Translations under genes and position numbers: made by a program
In this document: positions 24,652 to 33,685 of the stretch, piece by piece
How positions within the stretch are numbered: the first letter of the stretch is position 1
How the letters are laid out: the number at the start of each line of letters is the position of its first letter
Assembly: GCF_900103825.1 (NCBI RefSeq)
Contig: NZ_FNIF01000005.1
Span: 186,001 to 250,000 of the forward strand
Source: Paenibacillus sp. yr247
GTDB taxonomy: Bacteria; Bacillota; Bacilli; Paenibacillales; NBRC-103111
DNA: 64,000 nucleotides
Direction: 5' to 3'
The notes under the pieces: generated by a model
Database searches by the model: none
Seen by the model: the letters and a program-made list of their open reading frames with translations, nothing else
What the model was told of the DNA's origin: nothing

Positions 24652-25752
24652 TTAGGCCTGAACTGCAACCTCAGCGAGCACTTGCGTTAGAGCGGCAATG
24701 AATTTCTCATTCTGTTCGCGCGAGCCGATTGTAACGCGAAGCGATGTTGGGAAGCCCAACATATGACCTCCTCGAATGATGATACCTCGGCGCAGCAAAC
24801 CATTAAATACATCCACTGCTGGACGACCTACATGAACCATGATGAAGTTACCGTGTGCTGGAAATGCTTTAAGACCCATCTTGTTAAACTGATCTGTTAA
24901 ATATTGCAAGCCAGCTGTGTTCGCTTCTCGGCAGCTTTGGATGAAATCTTGATCTTTGATTGCAGCAAGCGCAGCGGCTTGGGCAAATCTGGTTGTGTTA
25001 AAAGGTTCGCGCACTTGATTAATCGATCGAATAACATCGGGATGTCCGATTCCGTAACCAATTCGCAGCGAAGCCAACCCATAAATCTTAGAAAATGTAC
25101 GCAAAGCAATCACATTACGATATTGCCCAATTAGTTCAATGCTATCCGGGAATTCACCCGTCGTGTTGTATTCGCAATAAGCTTCATCAAGAACGACTAG
25201 TACGTGGTCTGGAACTTTGGCTAAAAACGCTTTAATTTCCGTATCCGTATTCATCGTGCCCGTAGGGTTATTTGGATTACAAATCCAAACAATTTTCGTT
25301 CGGTCTGTAATGGCAGCTAGCATACCTTCCAGATCGTGCGTGCCTTCTTTCAAAGGAACTTCAATGGACACTGCCCCTTCAATTTCACAGTTATGTTTAT
25401 ATTGGGGGAACGTGTGTGAAGCCATGACAGATTCGTCACCTTGAACGAGGAAAGCCCTCGCCAGCATCAGTATAACCTCATCTGAGCCTGCGCCAAAAAT
25501 AAGTTGATTATTCGCTACTCCAAGGGATTCAGCAACAGCTTCTGTCAACTGAACAGCTCCCCCATCTGGATACAAGCTGATGTTGGAAATTTCGGCCTCA
25601 ATTGCTGCTCTCACTTTGGGTGAGGAGCCAAAAGGGTTTTCGTTGGATGCCAACTTTATAACTTTAGTCAAACCTAGCTCACGTTTTACTTCTTCAATAG
25701 GTTTACCCGGTTGATAAACCGGTAAGTGCACAATCGTTTGTTTCGGTTTCAT
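24652..25752 (-). CDS. hisC: Histidinol-phosphate aminotransferase
   Basis: PLP enzyme of histidine synthesis that in Bacillus also transaminates the aromatic 2-oxo acids, explaining its place in the aro/trp run. The 366-residue product shows KLASNENPFGSSPKV near 35, FGAGSDEVI near 87, ICNPNNPTGT near 158, VLDEAYCEY near 189 and the PLP lysine in TFSKIYGLASLRIGYG near 220. The ATG at 25752 is used: GAGGTGA precedes it by 5-6 nt and the longer reading starts at a GTG within that site. Confidence 0.95.
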   Translation of the reverse strand: MKPKQTIVHLPVYQPGKPIEEVKRELGLTKVIKLASNENPFGSSPKVRAAIEAEISNISLYPDGGAVQLTEAVAESLGVANNQLIFGAGSDEVILMLARAFLVQGDESVMASHTFPQYKHNCEIEGAVSIEVPLKEGTHDLEGMLAAITDRTKIVWICNPNNPTGTMNTDTEIKAFLAKVPDHVLVVLDEAYCEYNTTGEFPDSIELIGQYRNVIALRTFSKIYGLASLRIGYGIGHPDVIRSINQVREPFNTTRFAQAAALAAIKDQDFIQSCREANTAGLQYLTDQFNKMGLKAFPAHGNFIMVHVGRPAVDVFNGLLRRGIIIRGGHMLGFPTSLRVTIGSREQNEKFIAALTQVLAEVAVQA

Positions 25753-25769
25753 GGTAGTCACCTCATCAA

Positions 25770-26585
25770 TTAAATGTTCGACCCTTTTAATTCTCCCACA
25801 AAGTTACGAATTTGCAATAGTCCTTCCGGGTGCGCAGCATCGACTTCAAAATGATGCAATGCGTTCTCAATCGTACGTACAATGGCACTACCGACAACGA
25901 CTCCATCGCATAGCTTCTCAAAGCGCTGAACTTGCTCGCGATTTGAAATTCCGAAGCCAACGACAATAGGCACATTCGCGGCGTCCCGCACAGTAGCAAG
26001 AAAATCTTCAATGCCGCCGAAAAACTCAGCGCGTTCACCAGTAACGCCCAAAGATGACACACAATAGACGAAACCGCGAGCTCCAGCTGCAATCCGCTTA
26101 ACACGCTCATTGGATGTTGGCACAACTAGCGGGATAAGATGTATACCGAAAGCTTCAGCTATCGCTCTCGTCTCACTGTCTTCTTCTAACGGAAGATCAG
26201 GGATAATGATACCGCTGATTTCATTATCTTGCATCGTTTTGAAAATGCGCTCAAGCCCAATTTGCAAAACCGGATTATAATACGTAAAAAGAATGAAAGG
26301 CAGCTTAGAACCACGACTTCTCGCCTGATGTGCAACTTCAATGACATCAAAGATAGAAATTTTACGCTGCAGCGCTCGCTCAGAGGAACGTTGAATAACA
26401 GGACCGTCGGCTAACGGATCAGAGTAAGGAACACCTAACTCAATCAAGTCGGCACCTGCGCGTTCCATCTCCAGAATAAGTTCAAGGGATGCTTCGAGGG
26501 AAGGATCGCCGATAGTCAAGAAAGGAATCATTGCTGTTTCCCTGCGCTCTTTGAGCTCGGCAAATCGCCTATCAATACGATTCAT
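25770..26585 (-). CDS. trpA: Tryptophan synthase alpha chain
   Basis: Splits indole-3-glycerol phosphate to indole and G3P, passing indole to TrpB. The 271-residue TIM barrel has the catalytic Glu in LIELGVPYSDPLADGPVIQ near 47-65, Asp in IIPDLPLEE near 130, the GFVYCVSSLGVTG loop near 175 and GFGISNREQV near 214. It starts 3 bp after the trpB stop. All residues expected for activity appear present. Confidence 0.97.
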   Translation of the reverse strand: MNRIDRRFAELKERRETAMIPFLTIGDPSLEASLELILEMERAGADLIELGVPYSDPLADGPVIQRSSERALQRKISIFDVIEVAHQARSRGSKLPFILFTYYNPVLQIGLERIFKTMQDNEISGIIIPDLPLEEDSETRAIAEAFGIHLIPLVVPTSNERVKRIAAGARGFVYCVSSLGVTGERAEFFGGIEDFLATVRDAANVPIVVGFGISNREQVQRFEKLCDGVVVGSAIVRTIENALHHFEVDAAHPEGLLQIRNFVGELKGSNI

Positions 26586-26588
26586 CGC

Positions 26589-27782
26589 TTATTCCCTCCC
26601 TTTGTCGAGATAGCTCATAATGGATTCAACATCTTTATCACCACGTCCGGATAGATTCACGATAATTATCTCATCCTTGGACATGTTAGGAGCTAGTTTA
26701 ACCGTTTGTGCAATGGCATGAGCACTCTCTAGGGCAGGAATTATACCTTCCGTTCGGCTCAGCAATTGAAGAGCATCTAGCGCTTCCTGGTCCGTGATCG
26801 GATAATACGTAGCACGCTCGATATCTTTTAGGTAGGAATGCTCCGGTCCAATGCCGGGGTAATCTAATCCTGCAGAAATGGAGTGAGCCGGCAGCACTTG
26901 ACCGTACTCGTCCTGTAACAGGTAGCTCAGTGAGCCTTGGAAAACACCAGGTGTCCCCATGGTCATAGTCGCAGCATGCTCCTCGGTATGAATACCGCGG
27001 CCAGCCGCTTCCACGCCGATGAGTTTGACCGTTTCATCTTGGACGAACGGATAGAAAATACCCATGGCATTACTGCCTCCTCCAACGCAAGCGATAACGG
27101 CATCAGGCAATCTGCCTTCGGTTTCAAGAATCTGTTCCCGAGACTCATCACCAATAACGCGTTGAAAATCACGTACCATCATCGGATAAGGATGTGGTCC
27201 TGTAACGGACCCCAAGATATAGTAAGTATCCTGAACGTTGCTAACCCAGTAACGGAGCGTTTCGTTACAAGCGTCTTTCAGTGTACGGGTACCCGACGTA
27301 ACGGGAATGACGTCAGAACCGAGCAATTTCATGCGGAAAACGTTTAATTGTTGACGCTTCGTGTCTTCCTCGCCCATGAAAACTTTACACTCAAATCCCA
27401 TCAGCGCCGCTACTGTAGCTGATGCAACACCATGCTGTCCGGCCCCAGTCTCTGCAATAATCTTCTTCTTCCCCATCCGTTTCGCGAGAACCGCTTGTCC
27501 AATGGTGTTATTGATTTTATGAGCGCCCGTATGGTTCAAATCCTCACGCTTCAAATAAATTTTGGCTCCGCCCAGCAGTTCAGTTAGTCGCTCTGCATAA
27601 TAGAGTGGAGTTGGCCTGCCTGAATATTGCTTTTGCAGATAGCGCACCTCAGCAATAAATTCAGGGTCATCTTTATATTGGTTATAAGCTTCTTCAAGCT
27701 CAGTTAGTGCGTTCATCAATGTCTCTGGTACATATCGGCCGCCGAACTTGCCGAATCTGCCATGCTGGTCAGGTACTTGCAT
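26589..27782 (-). CDS. trpB: Tryptophan synthase beta chain
   Basis: PLP enzyme joining indole and serine. The 397-residue protein carries the PLP lysine motif HTGAHKINN near 85, [11 protein letters not shown] near 113, the phosphate loop VGGGSNAMG near 233 and GPEHSYL near 300. The ATG at 27782 overlaps the trpF stop (TGATG), so the genes are translationally coupled; a GTG one codon upstream is less likely. Confidence 0.97.
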   Translation of the reverse strand: MQVPDQHGRFGKFGGRYVPETLMNALTELEEAYNQYKDDPEFIAEVRYLQKQYSGRPTPLYYAERLTELLGGAKIYLKREDLNHTGAHKINNTIGQAVLAKRMGKKKIIAETGAGQHGVASATVAALMGFECKVFMGEEDTKRQQLNVFRMKLLGSDVIPVTSGTRTLKDACNETLRYWVSNVQDTYYILGSVTGPHPYPMMVRDFQRVIGDESREQILETEGRLPDAVIACVGGGSNAMGIFYPFVQDETVKLIGVEAAGRGIHTEEHAATMTMGTPGVFQGSLSYLLQDEYGQVLPAHSISAGLDYPGIGPEHSYLKDIERATYYPITDQEALDALQLLSRTEGIIPALESAHAIAQTVKLAPNMSKDEIIIVNLSGRGDKDVESIMSYLDKGRE

Positions 27783-28480
27783 CACTTTCGGGTCACCCTT
27801 TCCACAAATGCGGTAATTTTCGCAATATCTTTGACGCCTTCGGTCTCCACGCCGCTAGAAACATCCACTCCGTCAGGATTGTACGCTGTCACTAATCGAT
27901 CAACATTATTAGGCTGCAGTCCGCCTGCTACCAGCAGTCCCACACCTGCCGAACGAGCCCATTCCTGATAAACAGGAATACGGTCCCATGCAAAGGTTGT
28001 CCCTGATCCTCCTCCATACACCGGGTCAAAGGTATCAAGCAACACTGCATCAATTGTCCCTATATAGGGGTCAAGCTGGGAAGATAAGTCTGCAAGAGTT
28101 GGCACCTTGTTCTCCGATTTGGAAATGGATACGGATTTAAACACTTTTACCTGGAAATGTTCACGAACCCACCGACAAAAATCAGGTGTCTCCTGACTAT
28201 GTAATTGAACAACGTCAAGTGGAGCCACCGCTAGAATTTGTGCTAATTGTTCCTCGCTCGGATTGACGAATACACCTACAGTCAGAGGGATGGGCACGCC
28301 ATTAGCCGCTTCTGATTTCAGGTAAGCAATCAGCTCACTGGCCCTCTCCGGGGTGACTTGTCGCTTGCTCGGTGCAAAAACAAAACCGATATGAGCTATC
28401 GGCAAATGTACGATTGATTTTAACACTTCAACGCTTTGAAGTCCACAAATTTTTACCGTTGGAACCATCCCCGCAGCCAT
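27782..28480 (-). CDS. trpF: Phosphoribosylanthranilate isomerase
   Basis: Amadori isomerisation of PRA to CdRP. The 232-residue barrel has VKICGLQS near residue 9 with the catalytic Cys, [13 protein letters not shown] near 35, VVQLHSQE near 90, [20 protein letters not shown] near 147 with the catalytic Asp, and [10 protein letters not shown] near 180. SD GAGGCG precedes the ATG at 28480. It lies between trpC and trpB as a separate gene, as in Bacillus. Confidence 0.96.
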   Translation of the reverse strand: MAAGMVPTVKICGLQSVEVLKSIVHLPIAHIGFVFAPSKRQVTPERASELIAYLKSEAANGVPIPLTVGVFVNPSEEQLAQILAVAPLDVVQLHSQETPDFCRWVREHFQVKVFKSVSISKSENKVPTLADLSSQLDPYIGTIDAVLLDTFDPVYGGGSGTTFAWDRIPVYQEWARSAGVGLLVAGGLQPNNVDRLVTAYNPDGVDVSSGVETEGVKDIAKITAFVERVTRK

Positions 28481-28495
28481 TCATTTCGCCTCTTT

Positions 28496-29302
28496 CTACT
28501 TCAACTGATTCGTTGTTTGTACCCGTTTACCCATCAAATCATGAACGGCCTGCTCAACAACAGGCTGACGCATGAAATGCTCGCCAATTAAGACAGCCTG
28601 GGAGCCGATTTGCTGTAAATAAGCCATATCTTGGGCAGTTGAGATGCCACTTTCACTGACGACAGTTTTCCCAGCGGGAATGAATTGAATCAGTTCTTCG
28701 GTTGTGCCTAAGTCAGTTGCAAATGTTTTCAAATTCCTATTGTTGACGCCAATTATTTGGGTGTCCAGTTCAAGTGCGCGTTCCAGCTCTTTACGATCAT
28801 GCACCTCAACAAGTGCATCCAGCCCAAGATCGCTAGCCAATGTCAAATACTGCTTCATTTGGTCTGTCGTCAAAATCGCAGCAATCAGCAAAATAGCATC
28901 TGCACCAATCAAACGGGCTTCATAAATTTGTTTCGGATCAATCGTGAAATCTTTCCGCAGCAATGGCACATTAACCGCTTTACGAACAGCCATCAAGTAC
29001 TCATTACTGCCTTGAAAATACTGCACATCCGTCAAAACTGAAATGCAATCGGCCCCAGCTCTTTCATAGGATTCCGCCAAACGCACCGGCTCAAAATCCT
29101 CACGAATCAATCCTTTGGACGGAGAAGCTTTCTTCACTTCTGCGATAAGACCCATAGCACGGTTTTTCCGAGTCGTCAGCGCCTGTTCAAAGCCTAAACA
29201 AGGAGGAAGCTCTGAGATTAGCTTCTCTGCCTCTTTGATCGAAAAACTGCTCATCGCTTCAACCTCAGCCAACTTGGTGGCAACAATTTTATCAAGAAAC
29301 AT
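28496..29302 (-). CDS. trpC: Indole-3-glycerol phosphate synthase
   Basis: Ring closure of CdRP to indole-3-glycerol phosphate. The 268-residue TIM barrel shows LIAEVKKASPSKGLIRE near 52-68 (catalytic Lys and phosphate contact), VLTDVQYFQG near 90, LLRKDFTID near 112, ALVEVHDRKELERAL near 158, IGVNNRNLKTF near 179 and VSESGIST near 208. Its 3' neighbour is trpF; its start overlaps the end of trpD by 11 bp. Confidence 0.97.
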   Translation of the reverse strand: MFLDKIVATKLAEVEAMSSFSIKEAEKLISELPPCLGFEQALTTRKNRAMGLIAEVKKASPSKGLIREDFEPVRLAESYERAGADCISVLTDVQYFQGSNEYLMAVRKAVNVPLLRKDFTIDPKQIYEARLIGADAILLIAAILTTDQMKQYLTLASDLGLDALVEVHDRKELERALELDTQIIGVNNRNLKTFATDLGTTEELIQFIPAGKTVVSESGISTAQDMAYLQQIGSQAVLIGEHFMRQPVVEQAVHDLMGKRVQTTNQLK

Positions 29303-30332
29303 AGCATAATTCTCCTGTATATTGGATTAAATCATTCAATTTCTGTTCCGCTCGCCCTGAATCAATCACATCAGCCGCAAGCTTCACACCCTGTTGTAGT
29401 GTTCCAACATGGCCTGTCACATAGAAGCAGGCTGCTGCATTCGCAAGCACGATATCGCGATGAGACCCCTTTTCACCTGCAAAAATATGACGAATGATCT
29501 CAGCGTTTAGCGCTGCATCTCCACCGCCTACATCCTTAATGCTATGTGCGCGTAAGCCAAGATCATCTGGTGTAATTTTATAAGTACTGATAGTATCACC
29601 TTTTAGTTCCGTTACTTTGGTAGGTGCCGAAATACTAAACTCGTCCAAACCATCCTCGCTTGCTACAACCAATGCTCGTTTCAGTCCTAGCGCTTGCAGC
29701 GCTTGAGCGAGCAACTCTGTCTTAGAGCTGTCGAACACACCTAGTACTTGACGATCAGCGCCTGCTGGATTCGTTAAGGGACCAAGCAAGTTGAACACCG
29801 TTCGGAAGCCCAGCTCACGACGAGGCGCAGCTACATGCTTCATCGATTGATGATAAGTTTGAGCGAACATGAAGCAAATGCCTGTCTTGTCCAAGCACTT
29901 CGCTGCTTGCTCGCCGCTTAACGTAATCTTCACGCCAAGAGCTTCCAGGACATCAGCGCTGCCGCTTTTGCTAGACATCGCCCGATTGCCATGCTTCGCT
30001 ACGCGAATCCCTCCAGCTGATGCTACAATCGCTGCCGTTGTAGAGATATTGAACGTCTCTGCCCCATCTCCACCTGTTCCGCAAGTATCCAACAGATCGT
30101 TCTGCTGAACCTCGACTTGAAGGGCCTTATTGCGCATCGTCTCTGCAAAGCCTGTAATCTCCTCCAGCGTCTCGCCTTTGATCCGAAGCGCTGTGAGCAG
30201 GCTGCCGATTTGAGATGGTGTAGCAGCACCATCCATGATTTCCGACATCACACCACGTGCTTCCTCACGGGACAAATGACTACCGTTAATGACTTTACCG
30301 AGCGCTTGCTGTATATAATTAAGTCCACTCAT
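29292..30332 (-). CDS. trpD: Anthranilate phosphoribosyltransferase
   Basis: Transfers phosphoribose from PRPP to anthranilate. The 346-residue enzyme has LLDTCGTGGDGAETFNISTTAAIVAS near 72-97 (PRPP loop), KHGNRAMSSKSGSADVLEALG near 103 and VRxR-like APRRELGFRTVFNLLGPLTNPAG near 160. I prefer the ATG at 30332 (GAGGAGG 9 nt upstream) to the one at 30350, which overlaps that SD. Part of trpEDCFBA. Confidence 0.96.
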   Translation of the reverse strand: MSGLNYIQQALGKVINGSHLSREEARGVMSEIMDGAATPSQIGSLLTALRIKGETLEEITGFAETMRNKALQVEVQQNDLLDTCGTGGDGAETFNISTTAAIVASAGGIRVAKHGNRAMSSKSGSADVLEALGVKITLSGEQAAKCLDKTGICFMFAQTYHQSMKHVAAPRRELGFRTVFNLLGPLTNPAGADRQVLGVFDSSKTELLAQALQALGLKRALVVASEDGLDEFSISAPTKVTELKGDTISTYKITPDDLGLRAHSIKDVGGGDAALNAEIIRHIFAGEKGSHRDIVLANAAACFYVTGHVGTLQQGVKLAADVIDSGRAEQKLNDLIQYTGELCYVS

Positions 30333-30361
30333 GACTTCAATCCTCCTCATACTTTTTCCCC

Positions 30362-31909
30362 TTAAGAGTTAACAAAATAATCTTTGTTAATATCACTTAC
30401 CGGTCTAGGCTCAGGGCTGAACATGGCCTCTGCCATCCGAATCGATTTGAGCAAAGCTGTCGCTTTATTCACCGTCTCCTGGTACTCACTTTCAGGAACA
30501 GAGTCCCATACAATACCGGCACCGGCTTGCACATAGGCTTTGCCTTTTTTGAAAATGATCGTGCGGATTGTGATACAAGTGTCCAAGTTCCCCGAAAATC
30601 CTAGGTAACCAATCGCTCCCGCGTAGGCACCGCGAGACTCCGGCTCCAGCTCAGCAATAATCTCCATAGCCCTCAGCTTCGGTGCTCCAGACACTGTCCC
30701 TGCAGGCATACAAGAAAGAAGGGCATCGAAGAAATCTTTGTCCTTCGCAATTTTACCCGAAACATTAGAAACGATATGCATGACGTGAGAATAGCGTTCG
30801 ATGTCCATAAACGTATCGCACTTCACTGTTCCGAATTCCGATACACGCCCGATATCATTGCGGCCTAAGTCAACCAACATCAAGTGTTCAGCACGTTCTT
30901 TCTCATCCGCGAGCAGCTCTTTCTCCAAAGCCAGATCTTCTTCAGGCGTCTTCCCTCTTGGCCTTGTACCGGCAATTGGGCGCGTCTCTACTTTCTCCTC
31001 CTCGACTCGGACCAACAGCTCTGGCGATGTGCCGACAACGACTTCATCATCCATTTTAAGCACATACATATAAGGAGAAGGATTCATTGTACGAAGCACT
31101 CGATACACTTGCAATGGTGAAACACTCGTTTCCATCTCAAAACGTTGTGACAATACAACCTGGAAAATATCTCCCGCACGAATGTATTCCTTGGCTTTAT
31201 TCACATTGGCAATGTACTTCTCCTTCGTGATGTTTGACCGTATATCGCCGAGATCAGGTTCAGTCACAATCGGATTGTGAGTCATCGTTTCGGTACCGAG
31301 AGGACGCTTGATCTTCTCGATTGTTGCATCAATTTTCTCACAAGTCGCATGATACGCTTTGACAATGTCAGCATCCGTTGCAAAAGGCTGTACATGCACA
31401 TTGGCAATCACTTTGATCTGCTGTTTGAAATGATCGAAAACAATGACTTGATCGCAGAACATGAATTGAATGTCATTCATTTGTAAATCATCAATTTGAT
31501 GAGAAGGGAGCTTCTCGTAGTATTGCAGCAAATCGTATCCAAAGAATCCGACAGCCCCGCCTGTAAACCGCGGCAAGTCCGCAAGCTGAGGACTTGAGTA
31601 GGAACGTAGATAGGCTTTCAACACATCGATTGGCTTCTCGTCAGAAACCTTATTCTCGGTCTGTGTTTCAACCAAAGTTTTCCCATGCTTCGCCTTAATC
31701 ATCAAGAAGGGATCGCTGCCGATGAAGGAGTATCGGGCCCATTTCACGCCGCCCTCAACACTTTCTAAGAGGAAGGCGCGCGGTTCTTGGTAAAGATGTT
31801 GAAATACTCGTATCGGAGTTTCGGTATCTGCTAATAAATGACGTACGACTGGAATGAGGTTATAATTTTTGGCCAAACGAATCACTTCTTGAATTTCAGG
31901 TGAATACAT
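30362..31909 (-). CDS. trpE: Anthranilate synthase component I
   Basis: Converts chorismate to anthranilate with ammonia from a glutamine amidotransferase subunit. The 515-residue protein has the N-terminal feedback region with LLESVEGG near 48 (tryptophan-binding LLES) and the catalytic C-terminal domain: IRAGDIFQVVLSQRFE near 255, GTSPELLVR near 300, RPIAGTRPRGKTPEED near 320 and MPAGTVSGAPKLRAMEII near 405. trpG is not in the window; in B. subtilis it lies in the folate operon. First gene behind the TRAP-type leader. Confidence 0.97.
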   Translation of the reverse strand: MYSPEIQEVIRLAKNYNLIPVVRHLLADTETPIRVFQHLYQEPRAFLLESVEGGVKWARYSFIGSDPFLMIKAKHGKTLVETQTENKVSDEKPIDVLKAYLRSYSSPQLADLPRFTGGAVGFFGYDLLQYYEKLPSHQIDDLQMNDIQFMFCDQVIVFDHFKQQIKVIANVHVQPFATDADIVKAYHATCEKIDATIEKIKRPLGTETMTHNPIVTEPDLGDIRSNITKEKYIANVNKAKEYIRAGDIFQVVLSQRFEMETSVSPLQVYRVLRTMNPSPYMYVLKMDDEVVVGTSPELLVRVEEEKVETRPIAGTRPRGKTPEEDLALEKELLADEKERAEHLMLVDLGRNDIGRVSEFGTVKCDTFMDIERYSHVMHIVSNVSGKIAKDKDFFDALLSCMPAGTVSGAPKLRAMEIIAELEPESRGAYAGAIGYLGFSGNLDTCITIRTIIFKKGKAYVQAGAGIVWDSVPESEYQETVNKATALLKSIRMAEAMFSPEPRPVSDINKDYFVNS

Positions 31910-31980
31910 GGAAACATCCCCTCTCAGCTTGTGAGCGTCTCGTAATTACGGAGCTCAAAACTCTATTCGAATAACAAAAA

Positions 31981-32003
31981 AACCTCTACCGGGGGTAGAG
32001 GTT
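31981..32003 (-). terminator. trp leader attenuator
   Basis: Minus-strand stem CCTCTACC / GGTAGAGG (extended by AA/TT) with a CCC loop, followed by seven T, 72 bp before trpE. The 5' arm CUCUAC can instead pair with GUAGAG sequences inside the TRAP site (32151-32146 or 32171-32166), giving an antiterminator. Confidence 0.88.
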
Positions 32004-32120
32004 GACTTTAGTTATAGTAGAAGATCAGGGAGAATAATGAAAAAAGCAGCTATGGCTGTGTATGAACAAACAAACGCCCTCCAAAAGAGTCGTACTCATC
32101 GTCACACAAACCAATATTAC

Positions 32121-32192
32121 CTATTCTCAGCTCATCTGGGCTCAGCTCTACTCGACTAAAATCTGCTCTACTTACCTAAACTCATCTAACTC
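32121..32192 (-). promoter_or_regulatory. TRAP-binding site in the trp leader
   Basis: On the transcribed strand, GAG or TAG triplets recur at a 5-nt period: 32190 (partly before the start), 32186, 32181, 32176, 32166, 32156, 32151, 32146, 32141, 32131, 32126 and 32121, with AAG at 32171 and CAG at 32136 as imperfect positions. Eleven canonical triplets lie downstream of the predicted start. Eleven (G/U)AG triplets separated by 2-3 nt are the known target of the 11-mer TRAP protein, which is encoded at 42561-42809. Confidence 0.9.
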
Positions 32193-32193
32193 C

Positions 32194-32223
32194 ACTATAC
32201 TACCGCGTTGCTTCATTTGTCAA
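32194..32223 (-). promoter_or_regulatory. Sigma-A promoter of the trp operon
   Basis: Minus-strand TTGACA (32223-32218), 18 bp, TATAGT (32199-32194). The -35 lies inside the 3' end of aroH and the stop codon of aroH falls in the spacer. Start is expected near 32187, immediately before the TRAP triplets. Confidence 0.78.
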
Positions 32224-32586
32224 TTTAACAATATCAGGCCGTAGTGCCTTAGCTTCCTTCAAGTAGATATGGTTGATCTCCGATTGGCTTTTGGTTGTGT
32301 TGATTTGTACCATTAATCGGATACATTTGGGCAAAGCGTTCTCAACCGGAACCTCTAGGGAACACATCAAAGGGACTAGCTCCCAACCGACCATCGTGCG
32401 AATCGCTCGAGCCGGGAATGTTGCCGTAATATCCTCTGTCACCGTAATGAAAACCGAACAAATATCTTCCGGGCGAAAATCATTGACCTCAACAATGGTC
32501 GCAAGCAGTTCACCTGTAGCGGTTAAAATCTCCTGTTCCTCATTGTGTTCAACCGTCGTCGCTCCACGAATTCCCCTTAAGAACAT
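32200..32586 (-). CDS. aroH: Chorismate mutase, AroH type
   Basis: Monofunctional chorismate mutase of 128 residues: chorismate to prephenate. It begins with FLRGIRGATTVEHN (catalytic Arg7 region), contains EDICSVFITVTEDITATFPARAIR near 40-64 (Glu and Arg of the active site) and PKCIRLMVQINT near 88. The trimeric AroH fold is typical of Bacillus. It begins 3 bp after the aroB stop; the trp promoter overlaps its 3' end, so trp can be read from aro as well. Confidence 0.95.
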   Translation of the reverse strand: MFLRGIRGATTVEHNEEQEILTATGELLATIVEVNDFRPEDICSVFITVTEDITATFPARAIRTMVGWELVPLMCSLEVPVENALPKCIRLMVQINTTKSQSEINHIYLKEAKALRPDIVKLTNEATR

Positions 32587-32589
32587 CGG

Positions 32590-33684
32590 CTAACTCTCCC
32601 CTTTTAAAAGCTCGACAATTTGTCTGACTTGCTCCACCGTAACATCCTTACGGATTTCTACTTTGCCGATTTCCGTCGGGATGATGTAGACCATTGTGCC
32701 TTCTTTGAATTTCTTATCATGCATCATAGCGCTCATAATACTATCCGTATCCAGATGAGACGGAATGCTGACAGGCAATCCGTATTTCTGGAACAAACCT
32801 TTCGTTACCGAATAAATGTCTTCGACATATCCAAACTGCTGAGCAAGCTTTGCAGCTCCTACCATTCCAATCGCAATGGCTTCACCATGCATCAGTTCGC
32901 CATAACCAGCGACCGCTTCCAAGGCGTGACCTATCGTATGGCCGAGATTCAAAATCGCACGCAAATCATGTTCGCGCTCATCTTGAGATACGACGATGGA
33001 CTTTACTTTACAGCCTATATATAACGCATAACTAAGCGCTTCCGGATCTAATGCAAGCAGCTTCTCCGCGTTGTCGTCGCACCACTGCGTGAAGGCAGCG
33101 TCCCAGATCAAGCCGTGCTTGATCACTTCTGAGAGGCCCGCCTTTACTTGGCGGGGCGGCAGTGTCAAAAGCAAGTCGATGTCGAAGAGAACGAGCTCGG
33201 GCTGATGGAATGCCCCGATGATGTTCTTCGCCATCGGATGATTGACCGCAACCTTGCCGCCGACAGAGCTGTCGTGGGCAAGGATGGTTGTCGGGATCTG
33301 CGCGAAGCGGATCCCGCGCATGAAGCTCGCCGCAGCGAAGCCGGCGAGATCGCCGACCACGCCTCCTCCGAGGGCGACGATCGCTGAACTGCGATCGAGA
33401 CCCGCCTGGAGGGCGGCGGTCACAATTCCCTCGAGCTGCGCGAGGGATTTGGAAGTTTCGCCTGCGGGCACGACGCAGGCTGTGGCGGCGAAGCCGCCCT
33501 TACGGAGCAGCGTCATGACGCGCTCCAGGTGCAGCGGAGCCACCGCGTCGTCGGTGACGACGAGCAGCGGCGACTTGCGGCTGAGCTTCGCACGGTCGAA
33601 CAGGACCGTGATATTGTTAAGAATGCCTTGGCCAATATATATGGGATAAGACCGTTCTCCAAGCTCTACGGTGAGCTCTCTCAT
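32590..33684 (-). CDS. aroB: 3-dehydroquinate synthase
   Basis: Second step of the shikimate pathway, NAD- and metal-dependent. The 364-residue protein has VVTDDAVAPLHLERV near 41, PAGETSKSLAQLE near 75, ALGGGVVGDLAGFAAASFMRGI near 103-124, IPTTILAHDSSVGGKVAVNHP near 128 and LNLGHTIGHALE near 245 (metal-binding His). The 5' half of the gene (about 33050-33600) is much richer in GC (near 72% around 33361-33420) than its 3' half (about 35% around 32701-32760); see findings. It follows aroC by 1 bp. Confidence 0.96.
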   Translation of the reverse strand: MRELTVELGERSYPIYIGQGILNNITVLFDRAKLSRKSPLLVVTDDAVAPLHLERVMTLLRKGGFAATACVVPAGETSKSLAQLEGIVTAALQAGLDRSSAIVALGGGVVGDLAGFAAASFMRGIRFAQIPTTILAHDSSVGGKVAVNHPMAKNIIGAFHQPELVLFDIDLLLTLPPRQVKAGLSEVIKHGLIWDAAFTQWCDDNAEKLLALDPEALSYALYIGCKVKSIVVSQDEREHDLRAILNLGHTIGHALEAVAGYGELMHGEAIAIGMVGAAKLAQQFGYVEDIYSVTKGLFQKYGLPVSIPSHLDTDSIMSAMMHDKKFKEGTMVYIIPTEIGKVEIRKDVTVEQVRQIVELLKGES

Positions 33685-33685
33685 A

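Noticed and set aside
31910-32200. T-box leader upstream of trpE
   Set aside because: No T-box consensus or specifier hairpin is seen, while (G/U)AG triplets and mtrB explain the regulation.
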